Positions 47,529 to 57,555 of a DNA stretch of 64,000 nucleotides are shown piece after piece. Location: contig JAJRYE010000044.1 of NCBI GenBank assembly GCA_024275895.1, positions 1 through 64,000 on the forward strand, in the 5' to 3' direction. Position numbers and translations under genes: made by a program. The notes beneath the pieces were generated by a model. The model was not told where the DNA came from. It worked only from the letters and a program-made list of their open reading frames with translations, and did not search any database. The stretch is from Alphaproteobacteria bacterium. GTDB taxonomy: Bacteria; Pseudomonadota; Alphaproteobacteria; Rhizobiales; BM303. Position 1 is the first letter of the stretch. Each line of letters begins with the position of its first letter.

Positions 47529-48107
47529 TTACCCCTTCCACCCCATGGCGATATCGAGGATGCAGTGCAAGATGGCCTGATATCCGGTTTCGACAAAGCC
47601 GAATTCGGGCGAATCGATATAGAAATTCACCTCCCCGAGGCTTCGCAACGGATTATCGGGCGTAAAGCCGCTAAGGGTTACGACCGTGAACCCCCTGGCT
47701 TTGGCGGCCGCGACCGCGCCCAGAATATTGGCCGATCGGCCCGAAGCGCTCATGGCGATCAGCACATCACCCGCATTGCCGAGATATTCGATCTGTTTGG
47801 AAAAGATAAATTCATAGCCGAAATCATTGCCCAGACAGGTGAGGGCGGAAGGATCATTCAGCGCCATCGCCCTTATGCCGCCGTTTTTGGCAAAATCGGT
47901 CGCCATATGCGAGCAAAACCCGGCGCAGCCGCCATTGCCGACAAACACCACCTTGTTGCCCGCCTCATGCGCGCCGCGGCACTGGCGGATGACCTCGTCC
48001 ACCGCGCTTGCCAAAGATAAATCCGCACCGGTTTCATCCTGGCTTTGCGTGTTCATGATAAGGGAATGAAGCTGCTGAAAATAATCAGTGACGTAAGATT
48101 TCTGCAC
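47529..48107 (-). CDS. SIS-domain protein, phosphoheptose isomerase-like
   Basis: A 192-residue single-SIS protein resembling GmhA, which isomerises sedoheptulose 7-phosphate for lipopolysaccharide heptose. The sugar-phosphate loop VFVGNGGCAGFCSHMATDF is near residue 52 and the second loop AMSASGRSANIL near 116. The metal-binding His is kept, but the GmhA glutamate four residues later is Asp, and the C-terminal motif reads ETGYQAILH rather than Q.......H, so activity may differ. GTG at 48107, with AGGA seven bases upstream, is preferred over TTG 48146. No other heptose genes adjoin it. Confidence 0.75.
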   Translation of the reverse strand: MQKSYVTDYFQQLHSLIMNTQSQDETGADLSLASAVDEVIRQCRGAHEAGNKVVFVGNGGCAGFCSHMATDFAKNGGIRAMALNDPSALTCLGNDFGYEFIFSKQIEYLGNAGDVLIAMSASGRSANILGAVAAAKARGFTVVTLSGFTPDNPLRSLGEVNFYIDSPEFGFVETGYQAILHCILDIAMGWKG

Positions 48108-48184
48108 CTGAATATCCTGTTTGCTGAAAAAAGGGCCCGGCGCCAACCCTAGGCTCTGCCGCTGCAGTTGTAAAATTTAAAACC

Positions 48185-48754
48185 TCACTCCGGATTGCTG
48201 TCCGCGGCCGGTTTGGGAATACGGCAGAACCCCTGCGCCGGAACATCGAGGGCGGCATTGAACTTGCTTGACATATTCTGGAAACAGATAACGGCGGTCA
48301 GCTCCACCAGCGCATCATGGTCAAAATGGCGCTCAAGCTGCGCCATGAGTTCAGCATCGGTGTCTATATCCGAGCGCGTAACGGCCTCGGCATAGGCCAA
48401 GGCGCGGCGCTCGCGTTCACTGAACAAGGAACTGTCGCGCCACTGGGCCAGCGCGTCGATTTTTTCCGGCTCCTGACAGCGTTTCATCAAGGTCGCCGTA
48501 TTCAGGTCAACGCAGAATTCACAATGGTTGATCTGCGAAACCCGCACCGTAATGAGCGAGCGCAATTCCGGCTCGATGGGCGAGCCTTTGCGGTCGAGCG
48601 CACCATAAAGAAGTGCCAGGGTGGAAAATACCCATGGCGAGCGCCCCCACAGCATCCCCGGCTCCAGAATCTTGCCGTAGCGCCGTTTCTGGTTGCGGAA
48701 AAAAAGACGGATCAGAAACGGGTAGTCCCTGACCGGTTTAATCGGCACATACAT
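48185..48754 (-). CDS. Carboxymuconolactone decarboxylase/AhpD-like protein
   Basis: This 189-residue alpha-helical protein has the AhpD core VRVSQINHCEFCVDLNTATL near residue 78, where the CxxC with the preceding His is the peroxidase-like redox site. It probably reduces peroxides or radicals with a lipoyl or other thiol donor, though many relatives have no known substrate. AAGGAG lies ten bases before the start; the longer ATG frame to 48835 was not used. It stands between the SIS gene and the cheYZ operon on the same strand. Confidence 0.85.
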   Translation of the reverse strand: MYVPIKPVRDYPFLIRLFFRNQKRRYGKILEPGMLWGRSPWVFSTLALLYGALDRKGSPIEPELRSLITVRVSQINHCEFCVDLNTATLMKRCQEPEKIDALAQWRDSSLFSERERRALAYAEAVTRSDIDTDAELMAQLERHFDHDALVELTAVICFQNMSSKFNAALDVPAQGFCRIPKPAADSNPE

Positions 48755-48881
48755 GTGGGTGAGACTCCTTGCAGCATAAAAGACGAAAAAAAAGATCAAT
48801 ATCTCCGGTGGCCTTTCCCTATCATAATCCACCAAAGCGCCCCTGCCTCATTTGCGCGCACTCACGCAAGTTTGATCGGAC

Positions 48882-48917
48882 AATAAAAAACAGCCCCCTC
48901 GCATGAAAGGGCTGTTT
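48882..48917 (-). terminator. Terminator of the cheY-cheZ operon
   Basis: AAACAGCCC (48888-48896) pairs perfectly with GGGCTGTTT (48909-48917) around a 12-nt loop. On the minus strand the stem is followed by TTTATTG. It lies about 100 bases past the cheZ stop. Confidence 0.8.
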
Positions 48918-48977
48918 GGGGAAAGATTATGCCGGAGCTTCAGCCGCCGAACTCTAACTCTTTGTTATCGCCGTACT

Positions 48978-49018
48978 TCTTGTCGGAAAACCGGTTTCCA
49001 CTTTTCCGGAAGTGCTCT
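48978..49018. repeat. Imperfect palindrome abutting the cheZ stop
   Basis: The sequence reads ACTTC-CGGAAAA on the minus strand and continues through GTGGAAACCGG to TTTTCCG-ACAAGAAGT, giving an interrupted stem that ends at the cheZ stop codon. It resembles a palindromic repeat I know to be widespread in Rhizobiales genomes (CGGAAAAGTGG...CCGGTTTTCCG). Only one copy was seen here. Confidence 0.55.
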
Positions 49019-49721
49019 AATGAAACAGGGCGTCGATATCATCTTGCGAGACCGGGGCGCTTTCTGCGGTGTCATCGCCGGAAAACATGGCGTCAATATC
49101 GTTCTGGGCAACGCCTTCCCCGTCCATTTGCGGCCCGTGCAGAATTTGTTCCTGTTTTCGCGCCTCGCGGGCCTTTTCCTCATCGGAAAGCCGGACTTCA
49201 TTATCTTCAACGCCAAAAGTGCTGGCGAATTTGCTCAGCCGGTCATCGATAAAGTTCAGGGTTTCCACTACCTTGGTGATGCGCTGCCCGGTAATATCCT
49301 GGAAAGAGCAGGCCTCGAAAATCTTCATGACCTCGCCGTTGATAACTTCCTGATAGCCGTCAATGCTGGTTGTATCGGCCGCCATGATGGTTTCGGCGCT
49401 TTCCATGATCTGGTCCGTGGCGCTTTCCGTCGCCTTGACCACGGCGTCAAGCTCCATCCCGGCTTCGGGAATCCGCTTCTCGCTCATATCATTGGCCTGC
49501 AGGGAGCCGATTTCACTTTTTGTTTTCTCGATATACTGGGCAATCTGGCGGAATTCGCCGTAAATCGCCGTATCGAGTCTTTTGAAATAGGGCTGCAATG
49601 TGCTGGCCAGAAGCTCTGCCATTCCCATCACCTCGACAAGGGTTGGGTCGCCATCTCTGATTTTGGTAATGAAACCGATCAATTCATCGGCGCGTGAGAC
49701 ATCAATATGATTCCCCGGCAT
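49017..49721 (-). CDS. cheZ: Second CheZ phosphatase with duplicated CheY-binding tail
   Basis: The 234-residue protein is a CheZ paralogue of 17343-18065. The active helix reads FEACSFQDITGQRITKVV near residue 137, with catalytic Asp and Gln kept. Two CheY-binding peptides follow in tandem: NDIDAMF (about residues 207-213) and QDDIDALFH (226-234). They are separated by an acidic linker, whereas the other CheZ has one. GGAGGTG precedes the start. It lies 68 bases downstream of cheY on the same strand, ends in a terminator and would dephosphorylate that CheY. Confidence 0.9.
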   Translation of the reverse strand: MPGNHIDVSRADELIGFITKIRDGDPTLVEVMGMAELLASTLQPYFKRLDTAIYGEFRQIAQYIEKTKSEIGSLQANDMSEKRIPEAGMELDAVVKATESATDQIMESAETIMAADTTSIDGYQEVINGEVMKIFEACSFQDITGQRITKVVETLNFIDDRLSKFASTFGVEDNEVRLSDEEKAREARKQEQILHGPQMDGEGVAQNDIDAMFSGDDTAESAPVSQDDIDALFH

Positions 49722-49789
49722 GGGTACACCTCCGTTTGCTCCCTGACGCGTTCAAGGCTTTGCGCCTCTTGTTCCGGCAGAATAAAAAG

Positions 49790-50173
49790 TTACTCACCAA
49801 ATACGGTGCCGATTTTACTCTTGAGCGTTGCGGCATTAAACGGCTTGACGATATAATTGTTAACGCCGGCCTTTTTGGCGGCGATCACGTTTTCTGTCTT
49901 GGATTCGGCGGTGACCATGATGAACGGCGTCCGGCGCAGGCTCTCGTCGCCGCGCACTTCTTTCAGAAGTTCATAACCTGTCATCGGTTCCATGTTCCAG
50001 TCGGAAATCACCAGGCCGTAACCGCGCGAGCGCATCTTGGTCAGCGCTTCAGAACCGTCAGCGGCATCATCCACATTATTAAAACCGATCTGCTTGAGCA
50101 GATTGCGGATGATACGGATCATGGTTTTATAGTCATCAACAACCAGAACCGGCATCGTCAGATCAACAGACAT
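49790..50173 (-). CDS. cheY: Chemotaxis response regulator CheY
   Basis: The 127-residue protein is a stand-alone receiver domain. The acidic pocket is in VLVVDDYKTMIR near residue 10, the phosphoacceptor Asp in LVISDWNMEPMTG near residue 58, the Thr in FIMVTAES near 86, and the Lys in YIVKPFN near 108. A CheY with TxMxR motif binds the flagellar switch. It is cotranscribed with cheZ downstream. Its control region is in the 303-bp gap to maoC. Confidence 0.94.
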   Translation of the reverse strand: MSVDLTMPVLVVDDYKTMIRIIRNLLKQIGFNNVDDAADGSEALTKMRSRGYGLVISDWNMEPMTGYELLKEVRGDESLRRTPFIMVTAESKTENVIAAKKAGVNNYIVKPFNAATLKSKIGTVFGE

Positions 50174-50476
50174 TTTTTTCTCTCCGTCATTTTGGCGTGC
50201 AGGTTTTCCCGCACAGTTTTCATCTTAAAAATGGCTGATGCAACGCTAGTGGCTTGCGCTGGAACACCCCTGCATGATGGGTGGAGAATAGGCGGGCGGA
50301 TTGAAATTTAAGTTAACGGGTCTGGTTTACGCCGATTAACCTTAACAATTCACGTTGCCAGTACTTGCGTGATACTTGTCCCTTTTGTAAGTTGATTCCG
50401 CCCCGGGCCAGCGCCCGCCTTGCAGGAACATCCGGGCAAATCACGCATCTTCGGCGCCTGGAGGCGAGACCGGCAA
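50174..50476. other. cheY / MaoC divergent intergenic region
   Basis: No gene is seen in this 303-bp gap. It must contain the promoters of cheY (left) and the MaoC/ribF pair (right). Around 50312-50350 there is an A+T-richer stretch with two TTAAC motifs. No terminator or known regulatory motif was recognised. Confidence 0.4.
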
Positions 50477-50938
50477 ATGGGTTACAAATTTGAGGATTTG
50501 AAAATCGGCATGAGCGCCGGTTTTGCAAAAACCGTGACGCAGGATGATGTCCGCGGTTTCGGGCAAATCTCGGGCGACACAAATCCGGTGCATTTTGATG
50601 CCGGATTTGCCGCAAACTCCATATTCGGCTCCCCGGTTGCACACGGGCTTTTGACCGCCAGCTTCATATCCGCTGTGATCGGCACCCGGCTTCCGGGCGA
50701 CACATCGGTATATCTGTCGCAATCCCTGCGTTTTCTTGCCCCCGTGCGCATCGGCGATCAGGTTACGGCAACAGCAACGGTCACAGCGCTTGATGCAGCG
50801 AAAAGGCGCGTGACCCTGGAGACAATCTGTACCGTTTCGGGCAAACCGGTCCTGACCGGCGAGGCGCTGGTTCTGGTCCCCCGGAGCGCATCATGTTCCG
50901 AACGCACCAAAACCGGAAAGACTCCGGACGAGGTATAA
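50477..50938 (+). CDS. MaoC-like (R)-enoyl-CoA hydratase
   Basis: A 153-residue hot-dog-fold protein. The catalytic pair is in SGDTNPVHFDAGFA near residue 33 (Asp and His), and the second conserved segment is SPVAHGLLTASFISAVIG near residue 56. Such enzymes hydrate trans-2-enoyl-CoA to (R)-3-hydroxyacyl-CoA, a link from beta-oxidation to polyhydroxyalkanoate, though no PHA genes are here. The start follows family alignment. ribF begins three bases after the stop. Confidence 0.88.
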   Translation: MGYKFEDLKIGMSAGFAKTVTQDDVRGFGQISGDTNPVHFDAGFAANSIFGSPVAHGLLTASFISAVIGTRLPGDTSVYLSQSLRFLAPVRIGDQVTATATVTALDAAKRRVTLETICTVSGKPVLTGEALVLVPRSASCSERTKTGKTPDEV

Positions 50939-50941
50939 AGA

Positions 50942-51952
50942 ATGGAAAATCTGCGCGATTACCGCAATGTTCCTGCTGCGTTAAAAGGCGCATCGCTCGC
51001 CCTTGGCAATTTTGACGGCGTTCACCGCGGCCATCAGGTGGTGCTTCAGGCCGCCATGGATGCGGCAAAACAACCCGGCGCTCTGGCGGGGGCCATGGTG
51101 TTTGAGCCCCATCCGCGCCGCTTCTTTCATCCTGAACTGCCCTTTTTCGATCTGACCACCTTAGAGGTCAAACAGCATCTGCTTGCCGATTTCGGCCTTG
51201 ATCTGACCATAGCCCTTCCCTTTAACGATGAACTTGCCGATATGAGCGCCGATCAGTTTATCGAAGACGTGCTGGTCGCGGGGCTGGGCGTCAGCCACAT
51301 CGTTACCGGCTATGATTTTGCCTATGGCAAGGGGCGCTCGGGCAATATCGAGACCTTGCGCCAGGCCGGGGAAAAACACGGTTTTGGCGTCACCATTATC
51401 AGGCCGGTGACCGAAGGTGGCCATGAGGTGATCTCCTCCAGCGGCGTACGCGCCGCGCTCCGGGCCGGCAAACCGCGCGAGGCGGCGCAGCTTCTGGGCC
51501 ATTGGTGGAGCGTGGCCGGAAAGGTCAAGAAGGGCCATGGCCGTGGCAAATCCATGGGCTATCCCACCGCCAATATCCATCTGCACGAGGGCTGCGAGCC
51601 CAAAATGGGCATCTATGCGGTGCGGGTGTTTCTGGGCGATGAGCAGGGCAGGGCATTCCGCCGCATCGACGGTGCGGCCTATTTTGGCGCCAGCCCCACC
51701 TTCGGCGGGCTTGAGCCCCTGCTCGAACCTTTCCTGTTCGATTTTGACGGCGATCTTTACGGCCACCGGATCGAGGTTGAGTTTATCGAATATCTGCGTG
51801 GCGACGCCAGATTTGACAGCGCCGAGGATCTCAAACGCCAGATCGAGAACGACTGCGCCCGCACCAGAAAAGTCCTCGCCCGGCTCGACAAGAACGACCC
51901 CATGCTGCTCTACCCTCTGGGGCGAAGGCGCGAGCGGCTGCTCAGAGGGTGA
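50942..51952 (+). CDS. ribF: Bifunctional riboflavin kinase/FAD synthetase
   Basis: RibF turns riboflavin into FMN and then FAD. The 336-residue protein has the N-terminal adenylyltransferase domain (LGNFDGVHRGHQ near residue 22, ISSSGVRAALRAG near 164) and the C-terminal kinase domain (GHGRGKSMGYPTANI near residue 199, where the PTAN motif is diagnostic). Length is normal. Three bases separate it from the MaoC gene, so they form one unit. No FMN riboswitch was seen upstream. Confidence 0.96.
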   Translation: MENLRDYRNVPAALKGASLALGNFDGVHRGHQVVLQAAMDAAKQPGALAGAMVFEPHPRRFFHPELPFFDLTTLEVKQHLLADFGLDLTIALPFNDELADMSADQFIEDVLVAGLGVSHIVTGYDFAYGKGRSGNIETLRQAGEKHGFGVTIIRPVTEGGHEVISSSGVRAALRAGKPREAAQLLGHWWSVAGKVKKGHGRGKSMGYPTANIHLHEGCEPKMGIYAVRVFLGDEQGRAFRRIDGAAYFGASPTFGGLEPLLEPFLFDFDGDLYGHRIEVEFIEYLRGDARFDSAEDLKRQIENDCARTRKVLARLDKNDPMLLYPLGRRRERLLRG

Positions 51953-52067
51953 AGATGCGTGAAAAACCCTGAAATTTCCCAAACCTGTCCCGGACCAAAG
52001 GCGTATTGATGGGGTTTGCGCCCCTGAGCTAAACTGCGGCGGGTCAAAAGGGTAAAAAGGGTAGCGC

Positions 52068-55000
52068 ATGTCCGGGTTTTCTTTAAGCGGCGGCTTTTTG
52101 CCCGCAAGCCTGCAAACATGGCGGGCGCTTTTGCAAAAATCGCTCCGGGGCCGGGAGATAAGCGAATTTAGCGCGGCTACCCTTGATGGTCTGGCCATTG
52201 AACCTGTCTTTCAAACTCCGGTTGAAAATGCCCCGCCGCCGATTTTTAATTTCACGGATCAGGCGGCCGCGTGGACAATCGTCCAGAGAGTGGATGACCC
52301 TGACAGCGCACGCGCCAATGCGCAGCTTCATGAGGATTTGAGCAATGGCGCGTCCGGGCTGGCGCTCATCTGCCCCGGCTCCCCGGCGGCGACGGGCGGC
52401 GGGATCAGCGCCAACAGCTTGTGTGATCTTGATAAACTGCTGCATGGGGTGCAGCTTGACGCCGTCCATATCCGCCTTGAGGGTGGCGGTGATATGGCGG
52501 CGCATCTGCTGGCGCTTTTCAAGCAGCGCGGCCTTGATCCGGCCAGGGCCGATCTGGCGCTGAACGGTGCGCCCGAAGCGCTCTGCACCCTGATTATGCC
52601 ATTGGCCGCAGATGGCGCGGATCATATGCTGGCCATTGATGCGCGCCAGTATGTGCGCGCCGGATGCTCTGATGCGCAGGAGCTCGGCCTTCTTCTGGCG
52701 CGCGCTTGCGAGGCCGTCAGTTTCCTGACTGACAAGGGTATGCCGCCGCCGCGCGCCGCTGACCAGATCGCCTTTGTGATCAGCGTGGACACGCAGCTTT
52801 TTGCCTCCATCGCCAAATCGCGCGCCATGCGGATTTTATGGGCAAGCTGGCTTGAAACCATGGATATCTCCGCCGCCGCGCCGGTAATTCATGCCCAGTC
52901 CTCCCCCCTGATCATGAGCCGGAGCGATGAGCATATCAATATCCTGCGCACCGCCGCCGCCGCCTTTGCCGCCGCCGCGGGCGGCGCAAACACCATTACC
53001 CTGTTGCCCTTTGATGCCGCGAGCGGGCCGGCCGGAAAGCAGGCCCGCCGCATGGCGCGCAATATCCAGCTTGTTCTGCAGGCCGAAAGCGCCCTTGGCC
53101 GAGTGGCAGATCCGGGCGCCGGGGCGGGGATCGTGGAAGATTTGACAATGAAGCTGTGCCAGGCGGCACGGGTTTTTTTTAACGCCGCCACAAGCTCCGG
53201 CGGTGATATCCGTGCCGCAATCGGCAAGATGAGGGACAAACGCCGCGCGGCGCAAAGGGTCCGCAGCGATCCGCTGGCCGCGATCTCGTCCTTCCCTGCC
53301 CTGACCTCTCTCGGGATTGAGGAGGGAGCCCGCTGCAAGCCCCTTGCCGCAGCAGCCGATATCCGCCCCGCAATTGAAGCGCGGCCCGGCGCGGCTTGCC
53401 GGACGCCCGAGGGCATTGCGGTCAAATCCATCTACACCCCGGCCGATCTTGAGGGGCTTGATCATCTGCATGCGCTCCCGGGTATTGCCCCTTTCCTGCG
53501 CGGTCCCTATCCTGGCATGTATGTCACCCGGCCCTGGACCATCCGGCAATATGCAGGCTTTTCCACGGCGCAGGAATCCAACGCCTTTTACCGCAAAAAC
53601 CTCGCCGCCGGGCAGCGCGGCCTCTCCATTGCCTTTGATCTGGCCACTCACCGCGGCTATGATTCCGATCACCCGAGGGTGGCGGGCGATGTCGGCATGG
53701 CCGGGGTGGCGATTGATAGCATCTATGACATGCGTACCCTTTTTGACGGTATTCCGCTCGATAAAATGAGCGTTTCCATGACCATGAACGGCGCGGTTCT
53801 GCCCGTCATGGCGCTCTATATCGTCGCCGGGGAAGAGCAGGGGGTAGCGCATGAGCAGCTCACCGGCACCATCCAGAACGACATTTTAAAAGAGTTCATG
53901 GTGCGCAACACCTATATCTATCCGCCAAAGCCCTCCATGCGCATCATCTCCGATATTTTCAAATACACAGCAAAGGAGATGCCGAAATTCAACTCCATCT
54001 CCATCTCCGGCTATCATATGCAAGAAGCCGGGGCGAGTGCTGATCTGGAGCTGGCCTATACCCTTGCCGACGGGGTGGAATATGTCCGCGCCGGGATTGA
54101 ATCGGGGCTCGATATCGACGCATTCGCGCCGCGTCTGTCGTTTTTCTGGGCCATTGGCATGGATTACTTCATGGAAGTCGCCAAGCTGCGCGCCGCCCGG
54201 GCGCTCTGGGCGAGGCTGATACAGCCTTTCGGGCCAAAGAACGAAAAATCCCTCATGCTGCGCACCCATTGCCAGACTTCCGGCTGGTCGCTGACCGCGC
54301 AGGATGTCTTCAACAACGTCACCCGCACCGGCATCGAGGCCATGGCGGCGGTGCATGGCGGCACCCAGTCGCTGCACACCAATGCGCTCGATGAGGCGCT
54401 GGCCCTGCCCACTGATTTTTCCGCCGCCATCGCCCGCAACACCCAGCTTTTCCTGCAACATGAAACCGGCGCCTGCGACACCGCCGACCCCTGGGGCGGC
54501 TCTTACTATGTCGAGCGTCTTACCCATGAGCTTGGCCAAAGGGCATGGGAGCACATTGAGGAGATCGAGCAGATGGGCGGCATGGCCAAAGCCATCGAAG
54601 CAGGGCTGCCCAAGCTCAAGATTGAGGAAGCCGCCGCCCGCACGCAAGGACGAATTGATTGCGGGCAACAGGTCATTGTTGGCGTCAACAGATACAGGGC
54701 AAAAACCGCGGATGATATCGAAGTGCGCCAGGTGGACAACCGCGCCGTTCGCGCCGCCCAGATCGCCTCGCTGGGGCATTTGCGCGCCGGGCGCGGCGAG
54801 GACGAGACGCAGGCCGCCCTTGACGCGCTCACCCGGTGCGCGCAAACAGGAGACGGTAATCTGCTTGATTTATGCGTAAGGGCCGCCCGCGCCAAAGCCA
54901 CACTGGGCGAGATGTCGCTGGCGATGGAAAAGGTTTTTGGCCGTCACAAGGCCGAGATCAGGGCCATATCAGGAGTGTACAAAGCCGCCATGGGTAACAA

Positions 55001-55469
55001 CAACCGCACCCTTGCAAAAATACATGATATGGTCATGGCTTTTGAAGATGCCGAAGGCCGCCGCCCGCGGCTTCTGGTGGCGAAAATGGGCCAGGACGGC
55101 CATGACCGCGGCCAGAAAGTGATCGCCTCCGCCTTTGCCGATCTGGGCTTTGATGTTGATATCGGCGCCCTGTTCCAGACCCCGGCCGAGGCCGCGCGTC
55201 AGGCGGTGGAAAACGATGTCCATATCATCGGCGCAAGCTCGCTCGCCGCCGGGCATCTCACCTTGATCCCGGAGCTGAAAGCCGAGCTTGCGCGCCAGGG
55301 CCGCCCCGATATCATGGTCATTGCCGGCGGCGTCATCCCGCCGGGCGATTATGATGCGCTTTATCAGATGGGCGCGGAAGCCATTTTTGGCCCCGGCACC
55401 GTGATCGTTGACGCGGCGATGGATTTACTGGCGAGACTGGGACAGCATCTTGAGCATAAAAAACAATAG
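52068..55469 (+). CDS. Fused MutA-MutB methylmalonyl-CoA mutase
   Basis: The 1133-residue protein joins two mutase subunits. Residues about 60-430 resemble the MutA (small subunit) barrel, with [11 protein letters not shown] and RVADPGAG-type segments, but the MutA cobalamin-like domain is missing. From about residue 446 a complete MutB follows: [52 protein letters not shown]. Its C-terminal B12 domain has DGHDRG with the cobalt-ligand His at residue 1012, then [10 protein letters not shown] and AGGVIPPGD. It interconverts succinyl-CoA and (2R)-methylmalonyl-CoA, so propionate is the likely link. MutB's usual N-terminal arm is absent. MeaB and the epimerase are not nearby. AAGGG precedes the start. 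Confidence 0.88.
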   Translation: MSGFSLSGGFLPASLQTWRALLQKSLRGREISEFSAATLDGLAIEPVFQTPVENAPPPIFNFTDQAAAWTIVQRVDDPDSARANAQLHEDLSNGASGLALICPGSPAATGGGISANSLCDLDKLLHGVQLDAVHIRLEGGGDMAAHLLALFKQRGLDPARADLALNGAPEALCTLIMPLAADGADHMLAIDARQYVRAGCSDAQELGLLLARACEAVSFLTDKGMPPPRAADQIAFVISVDTQLFASIAKSRAMRILWASWLETMDISAAAPVIHAQSSPLIMSRSDEHINILRTAAAAFAAAAGGANTITLLPFDAASGPAGKQARRMARNIQLVLQAESALGRVADPGAGAGIVEDLTMKLCQAARVFFNAATSSGGDIRAAIGKMRDKRRAAQRVRSDPLAAISSFPALTSLGIEEGARCKPLAAAADIRPAIEARPGAACRTPEGIAVKSIYTPADLEGLDHLHALPGIAPFLRGPYPGMYVTRPWTIRQYAGFSTAQESNAFYRKNLAAGQRGLSIAFDLATHRGYDSDHPRVAGDVGMAGVAIDSIYDMRTLFDGIPLDKMSVSMTMNGAVLPVMALYIVAGEEQGVAHEQLTGTIQNDILKEFMVRNTYIYPPKPSMRIISDIFKYTAKEMPKFNSISISGYHMQEAGASADLELAYTLADGVEYVRAGIESGLDIDAFAPRLSFFWAIGMDYFMEVAKLRAARALWARLIQPFGPKNEKSLMLRTHCQTSGWSLTAQDVFNNVTRTGIEAMAAVHGGTQSLHTNALDEALALPTDFSAAIARNTQLFLQHETGACDTADPWGGSYYVERLTHELGQRAWEHIEEIEQMGGMAKAIEAGLPKLKIEEAAARTQGRIDCGQQVIVGVNRYRAKTADDIEVRQVDNRAVRAAQIASLGHLRAGRGEDETQAALDALTRCAQTGDGNLLDLCVRAARAKATLGEMSLAMEKVFGRHKAEIRAISGVYKAAMGNNNRTLAKIHDMVMAFEDAEGRRPRLLVAKMGQDGHDRGQKVIASAFADLGFDVDIGALFQTPAEAARQAVENDVHIIGASSLAAGHLTLIPELKAELARQGRPDIMVIAGGVIPPGDYDALYQMGAEAIFGPGTVIVDAAMDLLARLGQHLEHKKQ

Positions 55470-55615
55470 CGTCTCTACCAATGAGAGTTGCTGCGCAATC
55501 ATAGAGAGTAGAAGATAATTACCTATACTCCCAGGTTGTGTTAACCCCCCATTAGTCTATATGTATTACCTGTAAGCATTGCAGAATCAAAAACAGACCA
55601 GGGGTTGTATGAGGC

Positions 55616-56095
55616 ATGATTATTGAGTGGAACGATCAACTGGCGATTGATAATTCAATCATCGATGAAGACCACAAGTTTCTGATAGCAAAAATCACCG
55701 GATTGCTGGATTCGATTCATCGCGGCGACGAAAAGGATGCGATCCTGCGACAGTTACATGTGATAAAACTGTTCTCCGAAGAGCATTTCAAACGCGAAGA
55801 AGAGCTTCAAAAAGCGGCCAGATTCCCTGATGCCGAGAGGCACAAGGCCATCCATGTGAATTTGCTTGATGTGCTGATCTTCAATATCAAGCGCATGATG
55901 GTCGATTACAGCGTTAACGATGGCGGCGAAAGCGTGGCCCGGCGGCTCCAGGCAATAGAGAAGTTTCTCTACAAATGGCTTATCAACCACATTCAGGTGG
56001 AAGACGCCAAGATGAAGCCCTTTGTTGCCGAGATGCGCGAACGGGCGGCAAAAATGTCGCCCCTGAGAGGATTTATCCACAAGCTCGTGGGCTGA
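55616..56095 (+). CDS. Bacteriohemerythrin
   Basis: The 159-residue protein has the four-helix di-iron pattern: NSIIDEDHKFL near residue 16, SEEHFKREEEL near 55, ERHKAIHVNLL near 74 and INHIQVEDAK near 122 provide the His and carboxylate ligands. Bacteriohemerythrins bind O2 or NO and may sense oxygen or deliver it to oxidases. The N-terminus IIEWNDQLAI is family-typical. The 146-bp upstream spacer is A+T-richer and probably carries its promoter. No sensor domain is fused to it. Confidence 0.88.
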   Translation: MIIEWNDQLAIDNSIIDEDHKFLIAKITGLLDSIHRGDEKDAILRQLHVIKLFSEEHFKREEELQKAARFPDAERHKAIHVNLLDVLIFNIKRMMVDYSVNDGGESVARRLQAIEKFLYKWLINHIQVEDAKMKPFVAEMRERAAKMSPLRGFIHKLVG

Positions 56096-56140
56096 GCCCC
56101 GCCGTTAACCGCTACACCATGCCGGCATTGCGGCATTTTG

Positions 56141-56587
56141 TCAGCTCTCACCCCTTCGTGGAATTCCCTGCCGCGCCAGCTCGTCGGCGCGCTCGTTGCC
56201 TTCATGCCCGGCATGGCCCCTGATCCATTGCCAGTTCATCTCGTGGCGTTGATGCGCCTCATCAAGGCGCCGCCACAAATCAGCATTCTTGACCGGTTTT
56301 TTACTTGCCGTGAGCCAGTTGTTCTTGCGCCAGTTGTGAATCCATGTGGTGATGCCGTCCCTGACATAAGAAGAATCGGTATAAAGGGTGACATTGCAGG
56401 GTTTTTTCAGGGCGTTAAGAGCCTCGATTGCCGCCATCAGTTCCATGCGGTTGTTTGTTGTCTCCGCCTCACCGCCAAAAATTTCCTTGTCCGCGCCGCC
56501 ATATTCCAGCCGCGCCCCCCAGCCGCCCGGACCCGGATTGCCCGAACACGCCCCGTCGGTATAAATAATCACATCAGGTTTTTTCAA
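56141..56587 (-). CDS. rnhA: Ribonuclease HI
   Basis: RNase HI cleaves RNA in RNA-DNA hybrids. The 148-residue protein has all four catalytic acids: Asp in [11 protein letters not shown] near residue 10, Glu in [11 protein letters not shown] near 48, Asp in [11 protein letters not shown] near 70, and Asp in NERADELA near 134. The HxxH-type handle region [11 protein letters not shown] is present. It overlaps thrB by ATGA and is the last gene of ispH-thrB-rnhA. Confidence 0.97.
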   Translation of the reverse strand: MKKPDVIIYTDGACSGNPGPGGWGARLEYGGADKEIFGGEAETTNNRMELMAAIEALNALKKPCNVTLYTDSSYVRDGITTWIHNWRKNNWLTASKKPVKNADLWRRLDEAHQRHEMNWQWIRGHAGHEGNERADELARQGIPRRGES

Positions 56588-57549
56588 AAATCTATTCCAT
56601 ATCCGGCGGCGCTTTTGACACTGCGGTGAAAGCGCAATTTATCGAGATATTCCTGCGGATTTTTCGGCCGCACCAGCGCATCTTCAGGGGTGTTGACCCG
56701 GTCATAGGCGCGGGTGAGGAAAAACCGCAGCGCCGCGCCCCTGGCCAGAAGCGGCAGGGCGTCGATCTCGGCATCGTTCAGCGCCCGTTCATTTTGATAG
56801 CCGCGCAAGATCGCTCGCGCCTTGGTGATGTTAAAGGCGTTTCCGGCCTCAAAACACCAGGCATTGAGGCAGATGGCGATGTCATAGGCAAGAATGTCAA
56901 AGCAGGCAAAATAAAAATCGATCACCCCTGACAAGGTCTCGCCGATAAAAAAAACATTATCGGGGAAAAGATCGGCATGAATAATCCCCCCGGGGAGGTC
57001 CGAGGGCCAGTTTTGCTCCAAAAAGGCAAGTTCCTCGCCAATTTCCGCTTCAAGCCCGTTGGCGATGTTTTCCAGATGGGGGGCGGTTTTTTGATACAGC
57101 TTGCGCCACCCGGTAACCGAGAGCGAATTGGGCCGCGCCGGGGTAAAATCACCCCCCGCCACATGCAGATGCGCCATGGCGCGCCCCAGCCCGGCGCAAT
57201 GGGCATTGCGCGGCCGGTGCACCGACATGCCGTCAAGAAAACTCACCATCGCGGCGGGCCGCCCCGCAAGTTGGCGCAGCGCCAGACCCTCACGGTCATG
57301 AAGTGGCACCGGGCACGGGACGCCGCTTGCTGCCAGATGCTGCATTAATCCCAGGAAAAACGGCAGATCATCCGGGTTGACGCGTTTTTCATACAAGGTG
57401 AGGATAAACCGCCCGCCGGTGGTGCTGAGCAGATAATTGGAATTCTCAACCCCTTCGGCAATGCCCTTGCACGAAAGCAGGGAGCCGATATCGTAAGACT
57501 CAACGAATTTTTCCAGCTCTTGCGTCCTGATCCGGGTGTAAACCGCCAT
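56584..57549 (-). CDS. thrB: Homoserine kinase (phosphotransferase fold)
   Basis: ThrB phosphorylates homoserine for threonine synthesis. The 321-residue protein is the APH/choline-kinase type found in alphaproteobacteria. The N-terminus has [19 protein letters not shown], the catalytic loop is [13 protein letters not shown] near residue 190, and the Mg-binding Asp is in [12 protein letters not shown] near 208. The start follows a GGGG-rich site just after the ispH stop. It is coupled to rnhA by ATGA. Confidence 0.95.
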   Translation of the reverse strand: MAVYTRIRTQELEKFVESYDIGSLLSCKGIAEGVENSNYLLSTTGGRFILTLYEKRVNPDDLPFFLGLMQHLAASGVPCPVPLHDREGLALRQLAGRPAAMVSFLDGMSVHRPRNAHCAGLGRAMAHLHVAGGDFTPARPNSLSVTGWRKLYQKTAPHLENIANGLEAEIGEELAFLEQNWPSDLPGGIIHADLFPDNVFFIGETLSGVIDFYFACFDILAYDIAICLNAWCFEAGNAFNITKARAILRGYQNERALNDAEIDALPLLARGAALRFFLTRAYDRVNTPEDALVRPKNPQEYLDKLRFHRSVKSAAGYGIDF

Positions 57550-57555
57550 CGAAAC

